Source: Clostridia bacterium
GTDB taxonomy: Bacteria; Bacillota; Clostridia; Christensenellales; CAG-138
Direction: 5' to 3'
DNA: 12,947 nucleotides
Assembly: GCA_030530185.1 (NCBI GenBank)
Contig: JAUMVL010000035.1
Coordinates: 1 to 12,947, forward strand
Positions 5,226 to 12,806 of this stretch are shown piece after piece. Under the pieces are notes generated by a model, which was given only the letters and a program-made list of their open reading frames with translations, did no database searches and had not been told where the DNA came from. Numbering within the stretch: the stretch's first letter is position 1; every line of letters starts with the position of its first letter. Made by a program: the position numbers and the translations under genes.

Positions 5226-6083
5226 ATGCTACGTTTATGTTCTAAAGAAGAATTTGATCAATATGTCGATTTTGCCTATGATCTGGCTTTAGATGTGACG
5301 AAGTCCGGATATCCGACATATTGTGACGGCGTTAAAACAAAAGAGATGTTTATCGAACGCTCGCTGAAAGCATTTGACCGGGAGACTGAACAGATGCTGC
5401 TGTTTGAGCTTGAGGGCGAAGTACAAGGGTTGATTCATTATTATTGGATCCCGGATGACCTTTATCTCGGTACATGTCTTTTTCTGGTCAACAAAGAAAC
5501 CGAACAAGCTCTCTCAGAGTTTTTGACTTTTGCAAGAGAAAGATTTCCGGGATATGACTTGTTTTTGGGCTTTCCCGCTGATAATCATGCAGCTGTAAGT
5601 TTTCTTGCCGGACAGGGTTTTGAATGCATTGAGGACGATTATAACAATACTTCGCTTCTTGATCATTTGGAGCGTTTTCCGGAAAACGAAAACATCGTGC
5701 GTATCCAAAAAGATAACTACAAGCTCTTCGAAATGCTTCACAGTCAGACCGATGATGATATGTACTGGAATTGCAAGAGAATCTATGACGATCTGGATAA
5801 CTGGGTCGTTTTCATAAAGGAGAAAGATGGAAAACCACAAGGCGCCATCTATTACGTGGACGCCGCTAACGGATGGTTTGAAATATTCGGGATTGACATT
5901 GATCAAGGTATCTATGATGCGAAAGTGTTTAAGGAATTACTGCAGGCGGCGTTGTCTGATGCCAAGCGTCGAAAGGGCAACGTGATGACATTCTTTTGCG
6001 ATGAGGAATATGAAAAAGTTGCGAAGGAGTGTGGACTTGAATGCATCGGAAATTATCTCTGTTACAAGACCCATTTGAACTGA
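5226..6083 (+). CDS. Tandem-domain GNAT acetyltransferase
   Basis: The 285-residue protein appears to have two GNAT folds in tandem. The first (about 1-130) ends with NHAAVSFLAGQGFECIED, the usual last GNAT segment. The second (about 150-285) includes GWFEIFGIDID as the central strand and ends with CGLECIGNYLCYKTHLN. The acetyl-CoA loop consensus Q/RxxGxG/A is poor in both halves, so acceptor and activity are not predictable. AAGGAG (5216-5221) lies 4 bases before the ATG. Base use differs from the neighbours: three sampled 60-base lines have 18, 27 and 23 G+C, against 38 in one line of trkA. With its own promoter and a repeat block just downstream, it looks like a later acquisition. Confidence 0.82.
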   Translation: MLRLCSKEEFDQYVDFAYDLALDVTKSGYPTYCDGVKTKEMFIERSLKAFDRETEQMLLFELEGEVQGLIHYYWIPDDLYLGTCLFLVNKETEQALSEFLTFARERFPGYDLFLGFPADNHAAVSFLAGQGFECIEDDYNNTSLLDHLERFPENENIVRIQKDNYKLFEMLHSQTDDDMYWNCKRIYDDLDNWVVFIKEKDGKPQGAIYYVDAANGWFEIFGIDIDQGIYDAKVFKELLQAALSDAKRRKGNVMTFFCDEEYEKVAKECGLECIGNYLCYKTHLN

Positions 6084-6118
6084 CAACTTCCAGTTTGTCA
6101 GAATGAAACGGATTTGAA

Positions 6119-6157
6119 CCTTCCGGGAAACAGTTTCTTTTCGGAAGGATTCTGTTT
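6119..6157 (+). terminator. Weak hairpin after the tandem-GNAT gene
   Basis: CCTTCCG (6119-6125) pairs with CGGAAGG (6142-6148), with a smaller GAAA/TTTC pairing inside, followed by ATTCTGTTT. A second hairpin, CTGACAA (6080-6086) with TTGTCAG (6095-6101), overlaps the stop codon. Neither has a proper T run, so termination here is uncertain. Confidence 0.35.
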
Positions 6158-6163
6158 GACTGA

Positions 6164-6204
6164 AGCGCACGTATCACCTCCGCATGGCGGTGTATAAGTG
6201 CGCT
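6164..6204. repeat. 41-bp near-perfect palindrome
   Basis: AGCGCAC (6164-6170) and GTGCGCT (6198-6204) are perfect arms. Inside, TATCACC pairs with GGTGTATA apart from one bulged base, and CCGC with GCGG at the tip. It begins the intergenic repeat block and resembles a REP-type or MITE-end hairpin. No gene product is encoded. Confidence 0.7.
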
Positions 6205-6445
6205 CTTACGGAAAAAAGAGGCTTCCCCTTGAGGGGAAGCTGGCAACGAAGTTGACTGATGAGGTGTTCAGGGAAGCGAGCGCAATGCGTTCGTCCGATC
6301 CGTAAGAGCTGATGCTTTTAGATATCCACCTCATCCGACTTCGCTCACGCTACGGCACCTTCCCCTCAAGGGGAAGGCTTTTGCGACAGCAAAAGACGGA
6401 GGGATTATCGTATTCCATCCGCCGGATTATACTATTTGAAAACCG
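6202..6445. repeat. Composite inverted-repeat element in the 6084-6489 gene desert
   Basis: No gene is visible from 6084 to 6489; the space is filled by repeats. GCTCTTACGGA (6202-6212) and TCCGTAAGAGC (6299-6309) are an 11-bp perfect inverted pair. Within it, GCTTCCCC-TTGA-GGGGAAGC (6221-6240) is followed by GATGAGGTG (6258-6266). An inverted second copy carries CACCTCATC (6327-6335) and CCTTCCCC-TCAA-GGGGAAGG (6358-6377). CTTTTGC/GCAAAAG (6378-6395) and an imperfect CGGAGGGAT/ATTCCATCCG hairpin follow. From memory, these modules resemble short repeats scattered through gut Firmicutes genomes. The right limit is approximate, and no transposase is present. Confidence 0.72.
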
Positions 6446-6489
6446 CCCTTTGGGGAACTCCTCTTCCGGGGCCTTCTTTTGCTTTTGGG

Positions 6490-7986
6490 TTAAATCGGAT
6501 AGATCGCAGAATACTTTTCGATCAGGTAGTTCGTGAAAAACTTCGGATCGAACGGCGCTTCAAACGCACGCTCCATCAGCTCCTTCGGATCGATGCGGCG
6601 ACCGTACCGATAGATGCGGGTCGTGAGCCAGTCAATGATCGGCTGCAGTTCGCCCTTTCCGACCAGCGTCCATACGTCGAGGTCCTGCTCCATGCGCTTA
6701 AGAAGCTGTGCGCCGTAGGCGCTGCCGACCGCGTAGGACGGAAAATAGCCAAACAGGCCGCTCGACCAATGCGAATCCTGCAATACGCCCTGCCGGTCGT
6801 TCGGAACGTCGATGCCGAGGTATTCTCGATAGAGCGCATTCCATGCCGCAGGCAGGTCCTTTGCCGCGAGCGTGCCGGAAAAGAGCCGCTTTTCGAGCTC
6901 ATAACGCACCATAACGTGCAGCGCATAGGTCAGTTCGTCGGCCTCGGTGCGGATCAGCGACGGTTCGGCCTTGTTGACGGCAAGATAGAAGTCGTGTGCG
7001 GTCACGTCCGAGAGCTGCTCGGGGAACAGTTCCTTCAGCTTCGGGAACAGAAACGCGATGAACGGTTCGCTTCTTCCAATGATGTTTTCAAAGAAACGCG
7101 ACTGCGATTCATGAACGCTCATGCTGACGCCGCTGCCGAGCGGGGAGCGCGCGATCTCGTCGGCGATGTTCAGTTCATAGGTCGCATGGCCGGATTCGTG
7201 GATCACGCTGTACATCGAATAGTGCACGGCATTTTCGTGATAATGCGTCGTGATGCGCACATCCTCTTTGGTGAACTCGGTCGTGAACGGGTGCTCGACC
7301 TCGCCGCAGACCGTATGCTCGGGCGGCATGCACATGACGCGCATGAGATACGCGGTCAGTTTTTCCTGATCGGCCTTGGGATAGAAGCGGTAAAGAAAGT
7401 CCGTTCGCGGTTCGTACCCGCAGGTTTGCACGCGCTTCAAAAGCGGCACGACCTGTTCGCGCACGGCAGCAAAAAACGCATCGAGCGTTTCGGTCGTCAA
7501 TCCCTTTTCATAGCTGTCGAGGAGCGTATTGTACACCGGCTGATTCGGCTTATAGTAGAGCGCAAAGCGGCGCGTATAATCAATCAGCTTCTCGAGGTGC
7601 GGCAAAAACGCGGCAAAATCATCGTTCCCCTTGGCTGCATGCCAGGCATGCGAGGCGGCGGTCTGCTCGATCTGGTATGCGACATATTCTTCGACCGGAA
7701 TGCAGGCAATCTGCTCGCGCTCCTCGTTCATGCGCTTGGCCTCGCACAGCGTGATCGGATCGACCTTGTCGGGATTTTGCAGAATCGCGTTCATGTCGGT
7801 GACGAACGCTTCGTCGGTCTGCAAGCGATAGGTGACCTCGGACAGCGCGCCGAGCGTATCCCCGACCAGCGCCGCCGCACCCTTTGGCATGACAGTCTCC
7901 ATATCGTAGTTCATAATGCCCATCGCGTGCGAATAGACGCGAAGCTTTTCGAGCTGTGCCTTGAAGCGTTTGACGGTAGATTCCAT
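6490..7986 (-). CDS. M32 family metallocarboxypeptidase (Taq type)
   Basis: This 498-residue cytosolic zinc carboxypeptidase removes C-terminal amino acids from peptides. All family signatures are present: HPF (232-234), DVRIT (242-246), the zinc motif HESGH (263-267) with E264 as catalytic base, HESQSRFFENIIGRS (292-306) with E293 as third zinc ligand, and a conserved VLQDSHWSSGLFGYFPSYAVG region (401-421). The length is typical (about 490-510), with no truncation. The ATG at 7986 has AAAGGGGAA upstream on the minus strand. Its promoter lies back-to-back with that of trkA. Its product probably recycles peptides; a link to potassium uptake is not evident. The downstream side runs into the repeat block with no clear terminator. 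Confidence 0.95.
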   Translation of the reverse strand: MESTVKRFKAQLEKLRVYSHAMGIMNYDMETVMPKGAAALVGDTLGALSEVTYRLQTDEAFVTDMNAILQNPDKVDPITLCEAKRMNEEREQIACIPVEEYVAYQIEQTAASHAWHAAKGNDDFAAFLPHLEKLIDYTRRFALYYKPNQPVYNTLLDSYEKGLTTETLDAFFAAVREQVVPLLKRVQTCGYEPRTDFLYRFYPKADQEKLTAYLMRVMCMPPEHTVCGEVEHPFTTEFTKEDVRITTHYHENAVHYSMYSVIHESGHATYELNIADEIARSPLGSGVSMSVHESQSRFFENIIGRSEPFIAFLFPKLKELFPEQLSDVTAHDFYLAVNKAEPSLIRTEADELTYALHVMVRYELEKRLFSGTLAAKDLPAAWNALYREYLGIDVPNDRQGVLQDSHWSSGLFGYFPSYAVGSAYGAQLLKRMEQDLDVWTLVGKGELQPIIDWLTTRIYRYGRRIDPKELMERAFEAPFDPKFFTNYLIEKYSAIYPI

Positions 7987-8021
7987 GTCGCGATTCCCCT
8001 TTTTTGCTGTTGTATGAATAT

Positions 8022-8050
8022 ATTGTAACCGAATCGTAAAGCCCTGTCAA
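8022..8050 (-). promoter_or_regulatory. Sigma-A promoter of the M32 carboxypeptidase gene
   Basis: On the minus strand TTGACA (plus-strand 8045-8050) and TACAAT (8022-8027) are exactly 17 bases apart. Its -35 faces that of the trkA promoter 5 bases away. Confidence 0.85.
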
Positions 8051-8055
8051 ACCCT

Positions 8056-8084
8056 TTGACACGCGCCTTGTTTGGTGCTATTCT
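8056..8084 (+). promoter_or_regulatory. Sigma-A promoter of trkA-trkH
   Basis: TTGACA (8056-8061) and TATTCT (8079-8084) are 17 bases apart, with an extended -10 TGC (8076-8078). Together with the opposite -35 it forms the perfect palindrome TGTCAAACCCTTTGACA (8045-8061). Confidence 0.82.
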
Positions 8085-8119
8085 GTAAATGTATTGTTTT
8101 ACCGTTTTGGGAGGAACCT

Positions 8120-9481
8120 ATGAAAATCGTCATCGTCGGATGCGGCAAGGTCGGGACGACGCTTGCGGTGAAGCTTCAGGAGGAGGGTCACGAGATCACG
8201 GTGATCGATCACAAGGAAAAGGTGATCGAGCAGATTTCCAATACCGTCGACGTGATCGGTTATGTCGGCAACGGCGCGGTGTATTCCGTTCTGGAGGAAG
8301 CCGGCGCTCGAAATGCGGACCTGCTGCTTGCCGTTACCGATACCGATGAGATCAACCTTTTGACCTGCCTGGTCGCAAACACGCTCGGTGTCAAACGGAC
8401 GATCGCGCGTGTGCGCAACCCCGAATATGCCGAGAATGCGGCGCTGTTCCACGATTCGTTCGGCGTTGCGATGACGATCAACCCCGAGCGGCAGCTTGCG
8501 GGTGAAATCGCGCGGATTCTGCGCTTTCCGAGTGCGACGCGCGTGGAGCTGTTTGCGCGCGGCCGTGCGGAGCTCGTTTCGTGCCATCTGCCCGCCGGCA
8601 ACCCGGCCGTCGGGCTGAAGCTGTTTGAACTGCCGCAGAAGCTCGGATTGAAAGTACTGGTCTGCGCCGTTCAGCGCGGCGAAGAGGTGATTATCCCGAC
8701 CGGTAACTTTGCGCTCGCTGCCGAGGATGAATTGTACATGACCGGCGCCCCGCGTGAAGTGGAAAAGGCGTTTCGAAAGCTTGGCATGCTTGCCAACCCG
8801 ATCAAAAACGTCCTGATCACCGGCGGCGGCAAGGTGACCTATTACCTTGCCCAGGCGCTTGCAGACCGGTTCCGCGTCAAAATCATTGAGCGCGACCGCA
8901 AGCGCGCCGAGGAACTGGCCGAGGCGCTGCCGAATGCCGTCGTGCTGCTCGGCGATGCGGCGGATCATGAGCTGCTGACTGAGGAGGGCTTAAAGGATGC
9001 CGACGCATTCGTCGCCATGACCGGCATCGACGAGGGAAACATTCTCTCCGCCATGTATGCCAAGCAGCTGAACGTCGGCAAAGTGATCTGCAAGGTCAAT
9101 ACCGACCACCTCAAAACGCTGACCCGCAGCGCAGGCATCGACTCGATCGTTTCCTCGAAAACCGTTACCGCGAACACGATCGTGCGCGTTGTGCGCGCCT
9201 ATGCCGCAGGGGAAGGCGAAGGCAACGTGCGCGCGCTGTACCGCATTGCGGACGATCGTGCCGAGATGCTCGAATTCGCCGCGACCGCGGATATGACGCG
9301 GCTGATCGGTATTCCGCTGAAGGACCTGAAGCTCAAGCGGAATATCCTGATTGCCTGCATCGTTCGCAAGAGCCGTGCAATCATTCCGGGCGGCGCCGAC
9401 GTGATCGAGCCGAACGACCGCGTGCTTGTCGTAACCTCCGGCCAGCGGCTGACCGAGCTCGTCGGAATTCTGGAGGGCTGA
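8120..9481 (+). CDS. trkA: TrkA, regulatory NAD-binding subunit of the Trk potassium transporter
   Basis: The product is a 453-residue peripheral membrane protein that gates the TrkH channel-like subunit in response to nucleotides. It has the full duplicated layout: RCK-N (about 1-120, with GCGKVG at 7-12), RCK-C (about 140-220), a second RCK-N starting at NVLITGGGKVTYYLA, and a second RCK-C to the end. The second glycine motif is GGGKVT, slightly altered from GxGxxG. D30 (VIDHK) ends the second strand of the first Rossmann fold. ATG 8120 follows GGGAGG (8109-8114); the in-frame extension to 8072 overlaps the promoter and lacks an SD. trkH starts one base after its stop, so the two are translated together. 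Confidence 0.95.
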   Translation: MKIVIVGCGKVGTTLAVKLQEEGHEITVIDHKEKVIEQISNTVDVIGYVGNGAVYSVLEEAGARNADLLLAVTDTDEINLLTCLVANTLGVKRTIARVRNPEYAENAALFHDSFGVAMTINPERQLAGEIARILRFPSATRVELFARGRAELVSCHLPAGNPAVGLKLFELPQKLGLKVLVCAVQRGEEVIIPTGNFALAAEDELYMTGAPREVEKAFRKLGMLANPIKNVLITGGGKVTYYLAQALADRFRVKIIERDRKRAEELAEALPNAVVLLGDAADHELLTEEGLKDADAFVAMTGIDEGNILSAMYAKQLNVGKVICKVNTDHLKTLTRSAGIDSIVSSKTVTANTIVRVVRAYAAGEGEGNVRALYRIADDRAEMLEFAATADMTRLIGIPLKDLKLKRNILIACIVRKSRAIIPGGADVIEPNDRVLVVTSGQRLTELVGILEG

Positions 9482-9482
9482 T

Positions 9483-10937
9483 ATGAACCGGAAGATGATC
9501 GCCTTTACGATCGGGCGTATCCTGCTTGCCGAGGCGGCGCTGATGCTTCCCTCGGTGGTCGTCGGTCTGCTCTATCGCGAGCCCGAAACGTGGGTATTTC
9601 TGCCCGCGATCGGTCTGCTGCTGGTTGCCGGCGGCGTGATCGGCATGCGAAAGCCCCAAAATACCATGATCTTCGCGCGCGACGGATATTTCATCGTCGC
9701 CGCATCGTGGATTCTGCTCTCGATTTTCGGCGCGCTGCCGTTTTACTTCTCCGGCAGATTTTCGACGTTCTGGGATTGCTTCTTTGAAATTGCCTCCGGT
9801 TTTTCGACGACCGGCGCTTCGATCCTGACCAACATCGATCCGCTGCCGCGGTGCATCCTTTTTTGGCGCAGCTTCAGTCATTGGGTTGGCGGTATGGGCG
9901 TGCTGGTATTTGTGCTTGCCATCATGCCGCTCAGTGAGGAACGCTCGCTGCACCTGATGCGCGCCGAGGTTCCCGGTCCCGTCGTCGGCAAGCTCGTACC
10001 GCGCATTGCCGATACCGCAAAGATCCTTTACGGCGTGTATACCGGCCTTACTGCGGCGCTCGTTCTGCTGCTGATGCTTGGCGGGATGCCGCTGTATGAC
10101 GCGCTCTGCTATGCGTTCGGTACCGCGGGCACCGGCGGCTTTGGCATTACCAACGCGGGCGTCAGCCTCTACAACAGCGCATACATCGAAACGGTTATCG
10201 CCGTGTTTATGGTTCTATTCGGAATCAACTTCAACCTCTACTATTTTATCCTGATCGGCAAGGTGCGGGACGCGTTCCGGTCGGAAGAGCTGCATGTTTA
10301 TCTCGGCGTCGTCGCCGCGGCGGTGCTTGCGATCACCCTGAATACCTATCATCTGTATCAGGGCGCATGGGAGACGCTTCGCTATTCGTTCTTCCAGGTT
10401 GCAACGATCATTTCCACGACCGGCTTTGCAACCGCCGACTTTGCGAACGATTGGCCCGCCTTCTCACAGATGATCCTTGTTCTGCTGATGTTTACCGGCG
10501 CGTGCGCAGGATCGACCGGCGGCGGATTGAAGATGAGCCGCATCATTCTGCTCTTCAAGACAAGCCACCAGGAGGTGCACCGTCTGATCCATCCGCGCGC
10601 CATTCAGGTCGTGCGGCTCGAAAACAAACCCGTCGATCATGCGCTGATCCGTACAACGCTGAGCTTTTTCGTCCTGTATATCGCGATCCTGACGGGGTCC
10701 ACGCTGCTGCTGTCGCTCGATGAACCGGATCTTGTGACCAACTTTACGGCGTCGCTGGCCTGTCTCAGCAACATCGGCCCGGGGCTCGGCAAGATCGGCC
10801 CGACCGGGAATTACGCCTTCTATTCCTCGCCGTCCAAGGTGCTGCTGTCCTTTGCGATGCTGGCCGGCCGGTTGGAGCTGTTCCCGATCTTCGTTCTGTT
10901 CAACATCCATACCTATAAAACAAAAAGTGCATCCTAA
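9483..10937 (+). CDS. trkH: TrkH, potassium-translocating membrane subunit
   Basis: This 484-residue polytopic membrane protein is built from four pore-loop repeats. The selectivity-filter loops are visible: ASGFSTTGA (104-112), AFGTAGTGGFG (211-221), ATIISTTGF (307-315) and LACLSNIGPG (425-434), each with its filter glycine. FTGACAGSTGGGLK (337-350) and the C-terminal GRLELFPIF are family-typical. The length equals standard TrkH proteins, so it is intact. The SD (GGAGGG) lies within the end of trkA. The gene follows trkA after one base, giving a compact two-gene potassium uptake operon from the 8056 promoter. Its last codons overlap a terminator of the convergent operon. Confidence 0.95.
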   Translation: MNRKMIAFTIGRILLAEAALMLPSVVVGLLYREPETWVFLPAIGLLLVAGGVIGMRKPQNTMIFARDGYFIVAASWILLSIFGALPFYFSGRFSTFWDCFFEIASGFSTTGASILTNIDPLPRCILFWRSFSHWVGGMGVLVFVLAIMPLSEERSLHLMRAEVPGPVVGKLVPRIADTAKILYGVYTGLTAALVLLLMLGGMPLYDALCYAFGTAGTGGFGITNAGVSLYNSAYIETVIAVFMVLFGINFNLYYFILIGKVRDAFRSEELHVYLGVVAAAVLAITLNTYHLYQGAWETLRYSFFQVATIISTTGFATADFANDWPAFSQMILVLLMFTGACAGSTGGGLKMSRIILLFKTSHQEVHRLIHPRAIQVVRLENKPVDHALIRTTLSFFVLYIAILTGSTLLLSLDEPDLVTNFTASLACLSNIGPGLGKIGPTGNYAFYSSPSKVLLSFAMLAGRLELFPIFVLFNIHTYKTKSAS

Positions 10938-10946
10938 CAGATGCAC
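10917..10946 (-). terminator. Minus-strand terminator overlapping the end of trkH
   Basis: GTGCATC (10927-10933) and GATGCAC (10940-10946) form a 7-bp stem with a 6-base loop. On the minus strand it is followed by TTTTTGTTTT (10926-10917). It serves the leftward GNAT pair, while its plus-strand side has no T run. The hairpin includes the trkH stop codon. Confidence 0.75.
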
Positions 10947-10985
10947 CTAAACGGTCAAAATGCGGTCTGACCATTTATGCCGAAC

Positions 10986-11010
10986 CAGGCTCCATAGCAG
11001 AGCCTGTTTT
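10986..11010 (+). terminator. Plus-strand terminator of trkA-trkH
   Basis: CAGGCTC (10986-10992) pairs with GAGCCTG (11000-11006) around a 7-base loop, followed by TTTT. It ends exactly where the stop codon of the convergent GNAT gene begins (11011). Confidence 0.78.
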
Positions 11011-11490
11011 CTATCGTTCCCGCTGATAGGCGATGCGCGGATCGCCGTTCAAAAGCCAAATCGTTCCGCAGCGGACAAATCCCTCCTTTTGGAGCAGATG
11101 CTGCATGATTCGATTGTTTTCATGGGTGTCGATGCGAAGATTGGAGATGCGCGTGTCGCAGTAGGCAAGGCATTCGTGCAGCACGCCCTTTTGCATTCCG
11201 TTGCTTGCCACCCGGTGCAGGGTTGCATACGGGCGATCGCTTTGCCATGCGCCGTCGATGACGGAATACGTCGGATCCGCACCGAAGAGCAGCGCAAATG
11301 CGCCGCAGATCCTCCCCTCCCGTTCCACCACATAGCCGTTGCCGTTTTGAATGTCGGCCGCAATCTGCTCGGGCTCGGGCTTGGAATCGCCCCACTGGGT
11401 CGGGTTGCCGCTTTGCTGCATGATCGTTCGCGCTGCGGCATAGACCTGAAGCAGCTCCGGATAATCGGCTAAAACTGCGCGGCGAATCAT
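11011..11490 (-). CDS. GNAT family N-acetyltransferase (second of a pair)
   Basis: The 159-residue single-domain GNAT begins MIRRAVLADYPELLQVYAAA. It contains MQQSGNPTQW (24-33) and DPTYSVIDGAW, followed by the acetyl-CoA-binding region TLHRVASNGMQKGVLHECL. The last segment is LRIDTHENNRIMQHLLQKEGF. This combination is a recognisable clostridial GNAT subgroup whose acceptor is not known to me. An in-frame extension upstream to 11562 exists, but ATG 11490 is preferred. It starts the conserved fold and overlaps the upstream stop as ATGA, so the two genes are translationally coupled. Transcription ends at the 10917-10946 hairpin. Confidence 0.85.
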   Translation of the reverse strand: MIRRAVLADYPELLQVYAAARTIMQQSGNPTQWGDSKPEPEQIAADIQNGNGYVVEREGRICGAFALLFGADPTYSVIDGAWQSDRPYATLHRVASNGMQKGVLHECLAYCDTRISNLRIDTHENNRIMQHLLQKEGFVRCGTIWLLNGDPRIAYQRER

Positions 11491-11975
11491 ACGGGCTCCG
11501 TCCGCACGGGCAGGAGCTCCTTTCGGAGCAGCAGGATCTTGTCCGTCCGCGCAACCTCGCAAAAGCCTGCCGAACGGAACAGCTCGATCGCGGGGTTGTC
11601 GATCGCAATGTCGTCATAGAGAACTGCGATTCCGCGCGATTTTGCTGCCGTGCACAGCAGCTCCAGTCCTTCGCGCCCGTATCCGTGGCCGCGATAGGCA
11701 TCGAGTACGATCACATTGACCATGTATCCGCCCCATTGCGGATCATAATGGAACGCGACTTCGCCGACAAACTCCCCTTTTTCATTCTTCAGATACCGAT
11801 AGAAATGCTTTTGCGGATGGTTTGCCACCCACTGCTCGTACCACGCCGCCCATTCCGACTCGGGAAACTCGATCGTGCCGCCCCATGCGGCATTGTAAGA
11901 CATGGTCTCGGGATCGGCAAGCAGCCGCTGCCGGAAGCCGAGCTCCTCGATCGACGGCATATACAGAGTGGTCAT
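11487..11975 (-). CDS. GNAT family N-acetyltransferase (first of a pair)
   Basis: This is a 162-residue acetyl-CoA-dependent transferase of the general or RimJ/RimL-like type. The core strand GEFVGEVAFHYDPQ (67-80) is followed by the acetyl-CoA loop VLDAYRGHGYGREGLELL, which carries the R-G-x-G-Y-G pattern, and then DNPAIELFRSAGFCEV as the final segment. Key residues are present, so it should be active; the acceptor is unknown. Its SD is AAAGGA, about 11 bases before ATG 11975, and a consensus promoter lies about 50 bases further upstream. The 3' end overlaps the next GNAT gene by four bases. The two are dissimilar in sequence, so they are not a recent duplication. Confidence 0.88.
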   Translation of the reverse strand: MTTLYMPSIEELGFRQRLLADPETMSYNAAWGGTIEFPESEWAAWYEQWVANHPQKHFYRYLKNEKGEFVGEVAFHYDPQWGGYMVNVIVLDAYRGHGYGREGLELLCTAAKSRGIAVLYDDIAIDNPAIELFRSAGFCEVARTDKILLLRKELLPVRTEPV

Positions 11976-12026
11976 ATCGGTCGGATTCCTTTCGTGTTCG
12001 TTCGGCTCCCGCCAAGGTTTTTTTTC

Positions 12027-12055
12027 ATTATATCATTTCGGATGTGGCCGGTCAA
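12027..12055 (-). promoter_or_regulatory. Sigma-A promoter of the GNAT pair
   Basis: On the minus strand TTGACC (plus-strand 12050-12055) and TATAAT (12027-12032) are exactly 17 bases apart. Upstream of the -35 lies a 10-base-period direct repeat of GTCCGATTC (plus-strand 12068-12076 and 12078-12086), a possible regulator site. Confidence 0.85.
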
Positions 12056-12124
12056 GGAACGGAACTTGTCCGATTCCGTCCGATTCACGCATGTTCTCTC
12101 GGGCGGAGTGCGCCGATCGGGGTT

Positions 12125-12793
12125 TTATTGCACCACGAGCTCCACGCGCTTCTTTTTCCGTTTGGGCAGCGGAAGATTGCGAAGCACCCGCCACCACAGC
12201 AGGGTTAAAACGCCAAGCCCCACAACCGCATACAGCACGATGCGCCATGTTTTCCAATCGTCCCAGACAAGGCCGAGTACAGCGTTGGCGACCGTAAGCA
12301 GCAGGGCTCCGCCGATCAGCCACGGAAGGGTCCGTTTGTTGAATACCTGTTTTAGCGGCACGTTCGGAAACAGCAGCTTCCAGACGAGCAGAAACAGCCC
12401 GATCAGGAGACCCGCTTCCAGCAGCGCATGCAAAACCGCCTGTCCGATCGGCGACTGAACCAGGCCCGTCAAAAGAACCGTCAGCACTTCACCGATGCCC
12501 CAAAGCGGCAGCAAGATCAATGCGCGCACCGGCAGCGGCAGCGACTGCATCCAAAGGCATGTCCGCTCCTGCCACGTAAACGGTTCGTATTGATCGGTTT
12601 CAACGATATAGCTCCGATGCGGGAGCTGATCGACCGTCGCAACGTGCGACGCATCGGACGCGTTCGACGCCTCCGGTTTCAGGAGCTGCGCCGGGTCGCT
12701 CACCGCATTGCTCACAAGCAGGCTTGCCGCCGTTACGGTTGCCGCCGTCCCGGCTGCAACGCGCCGTTTGAGTTTTTTGCCCCCGTTTTCCAT
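12125..12793 (-). CDS. Polytopic membrane protein of unknown function
   Basis: The 222-residue protein is not assigned to a named family. A basic start (KKLKRR) and hydrophobic residues 11-31 look like an uncleaved signal or first membrane helix. A polar, Ala/Ser/Asp-rich segment (about 32-85) follows. Four further hydrophobic segments lie near 88-110, 120-141, 156-176 and 183-202, and the tail is strongly basic (KRKKKR, 211-216). The acidic or polar loop is likely outside the cell and the tail inside. ATG 12793 has GGAGAG 5 bases upstream. It begins 13 bases after the acetyltransferase gene and so probably belongs to its operon. No T-run terminator is seen after the stop. Confidence 0.75.
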   Translation of the reverse strand: MENGGKKLKRRVAAGTAATVTAASLLVSNAVSDPAQLLKPEASNASDASHVATVDQLPHRSYIVETDQYEPFTWQERTCLWMQSLPLPVRALILLPLWGIGEVLTVLLTGLVQSPIGQAVLHALLEAGLLIGLFLLVWKLLFPNVPLKQVFNKRTLPWLIGGALLLTVANAVLGLVWDDWKTWRIVLYAVVGLGVLTLLWWRVLRNLPLPKRKKKRVELVVQ

Positions 12794-12806
12794 GATGCTC
12801 TCCGAA

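Noticed and set aside
6164..6395. A CRISPR array in the repeat-rich intergenic region
   Set aside because: The repeats are inverted and of unequal length, not direct repeats with regular spacers, and no cas gene is near.
6436..8028. A 530-codon open frame on the plus strand opposite the M32 gene
   Set aside because: It is the antisense shadow of a carboxypeptidase gene with all catalytic motifs. The translation is rich in Arg, His and Val with no recognisable domain, and it has no SD.
8099..8968. A 289-codon minus-strand open frame opposite trkA
   Set aside because: This is an antisense shadow of trkA, an unambiguous two-RCK-repeat protein.
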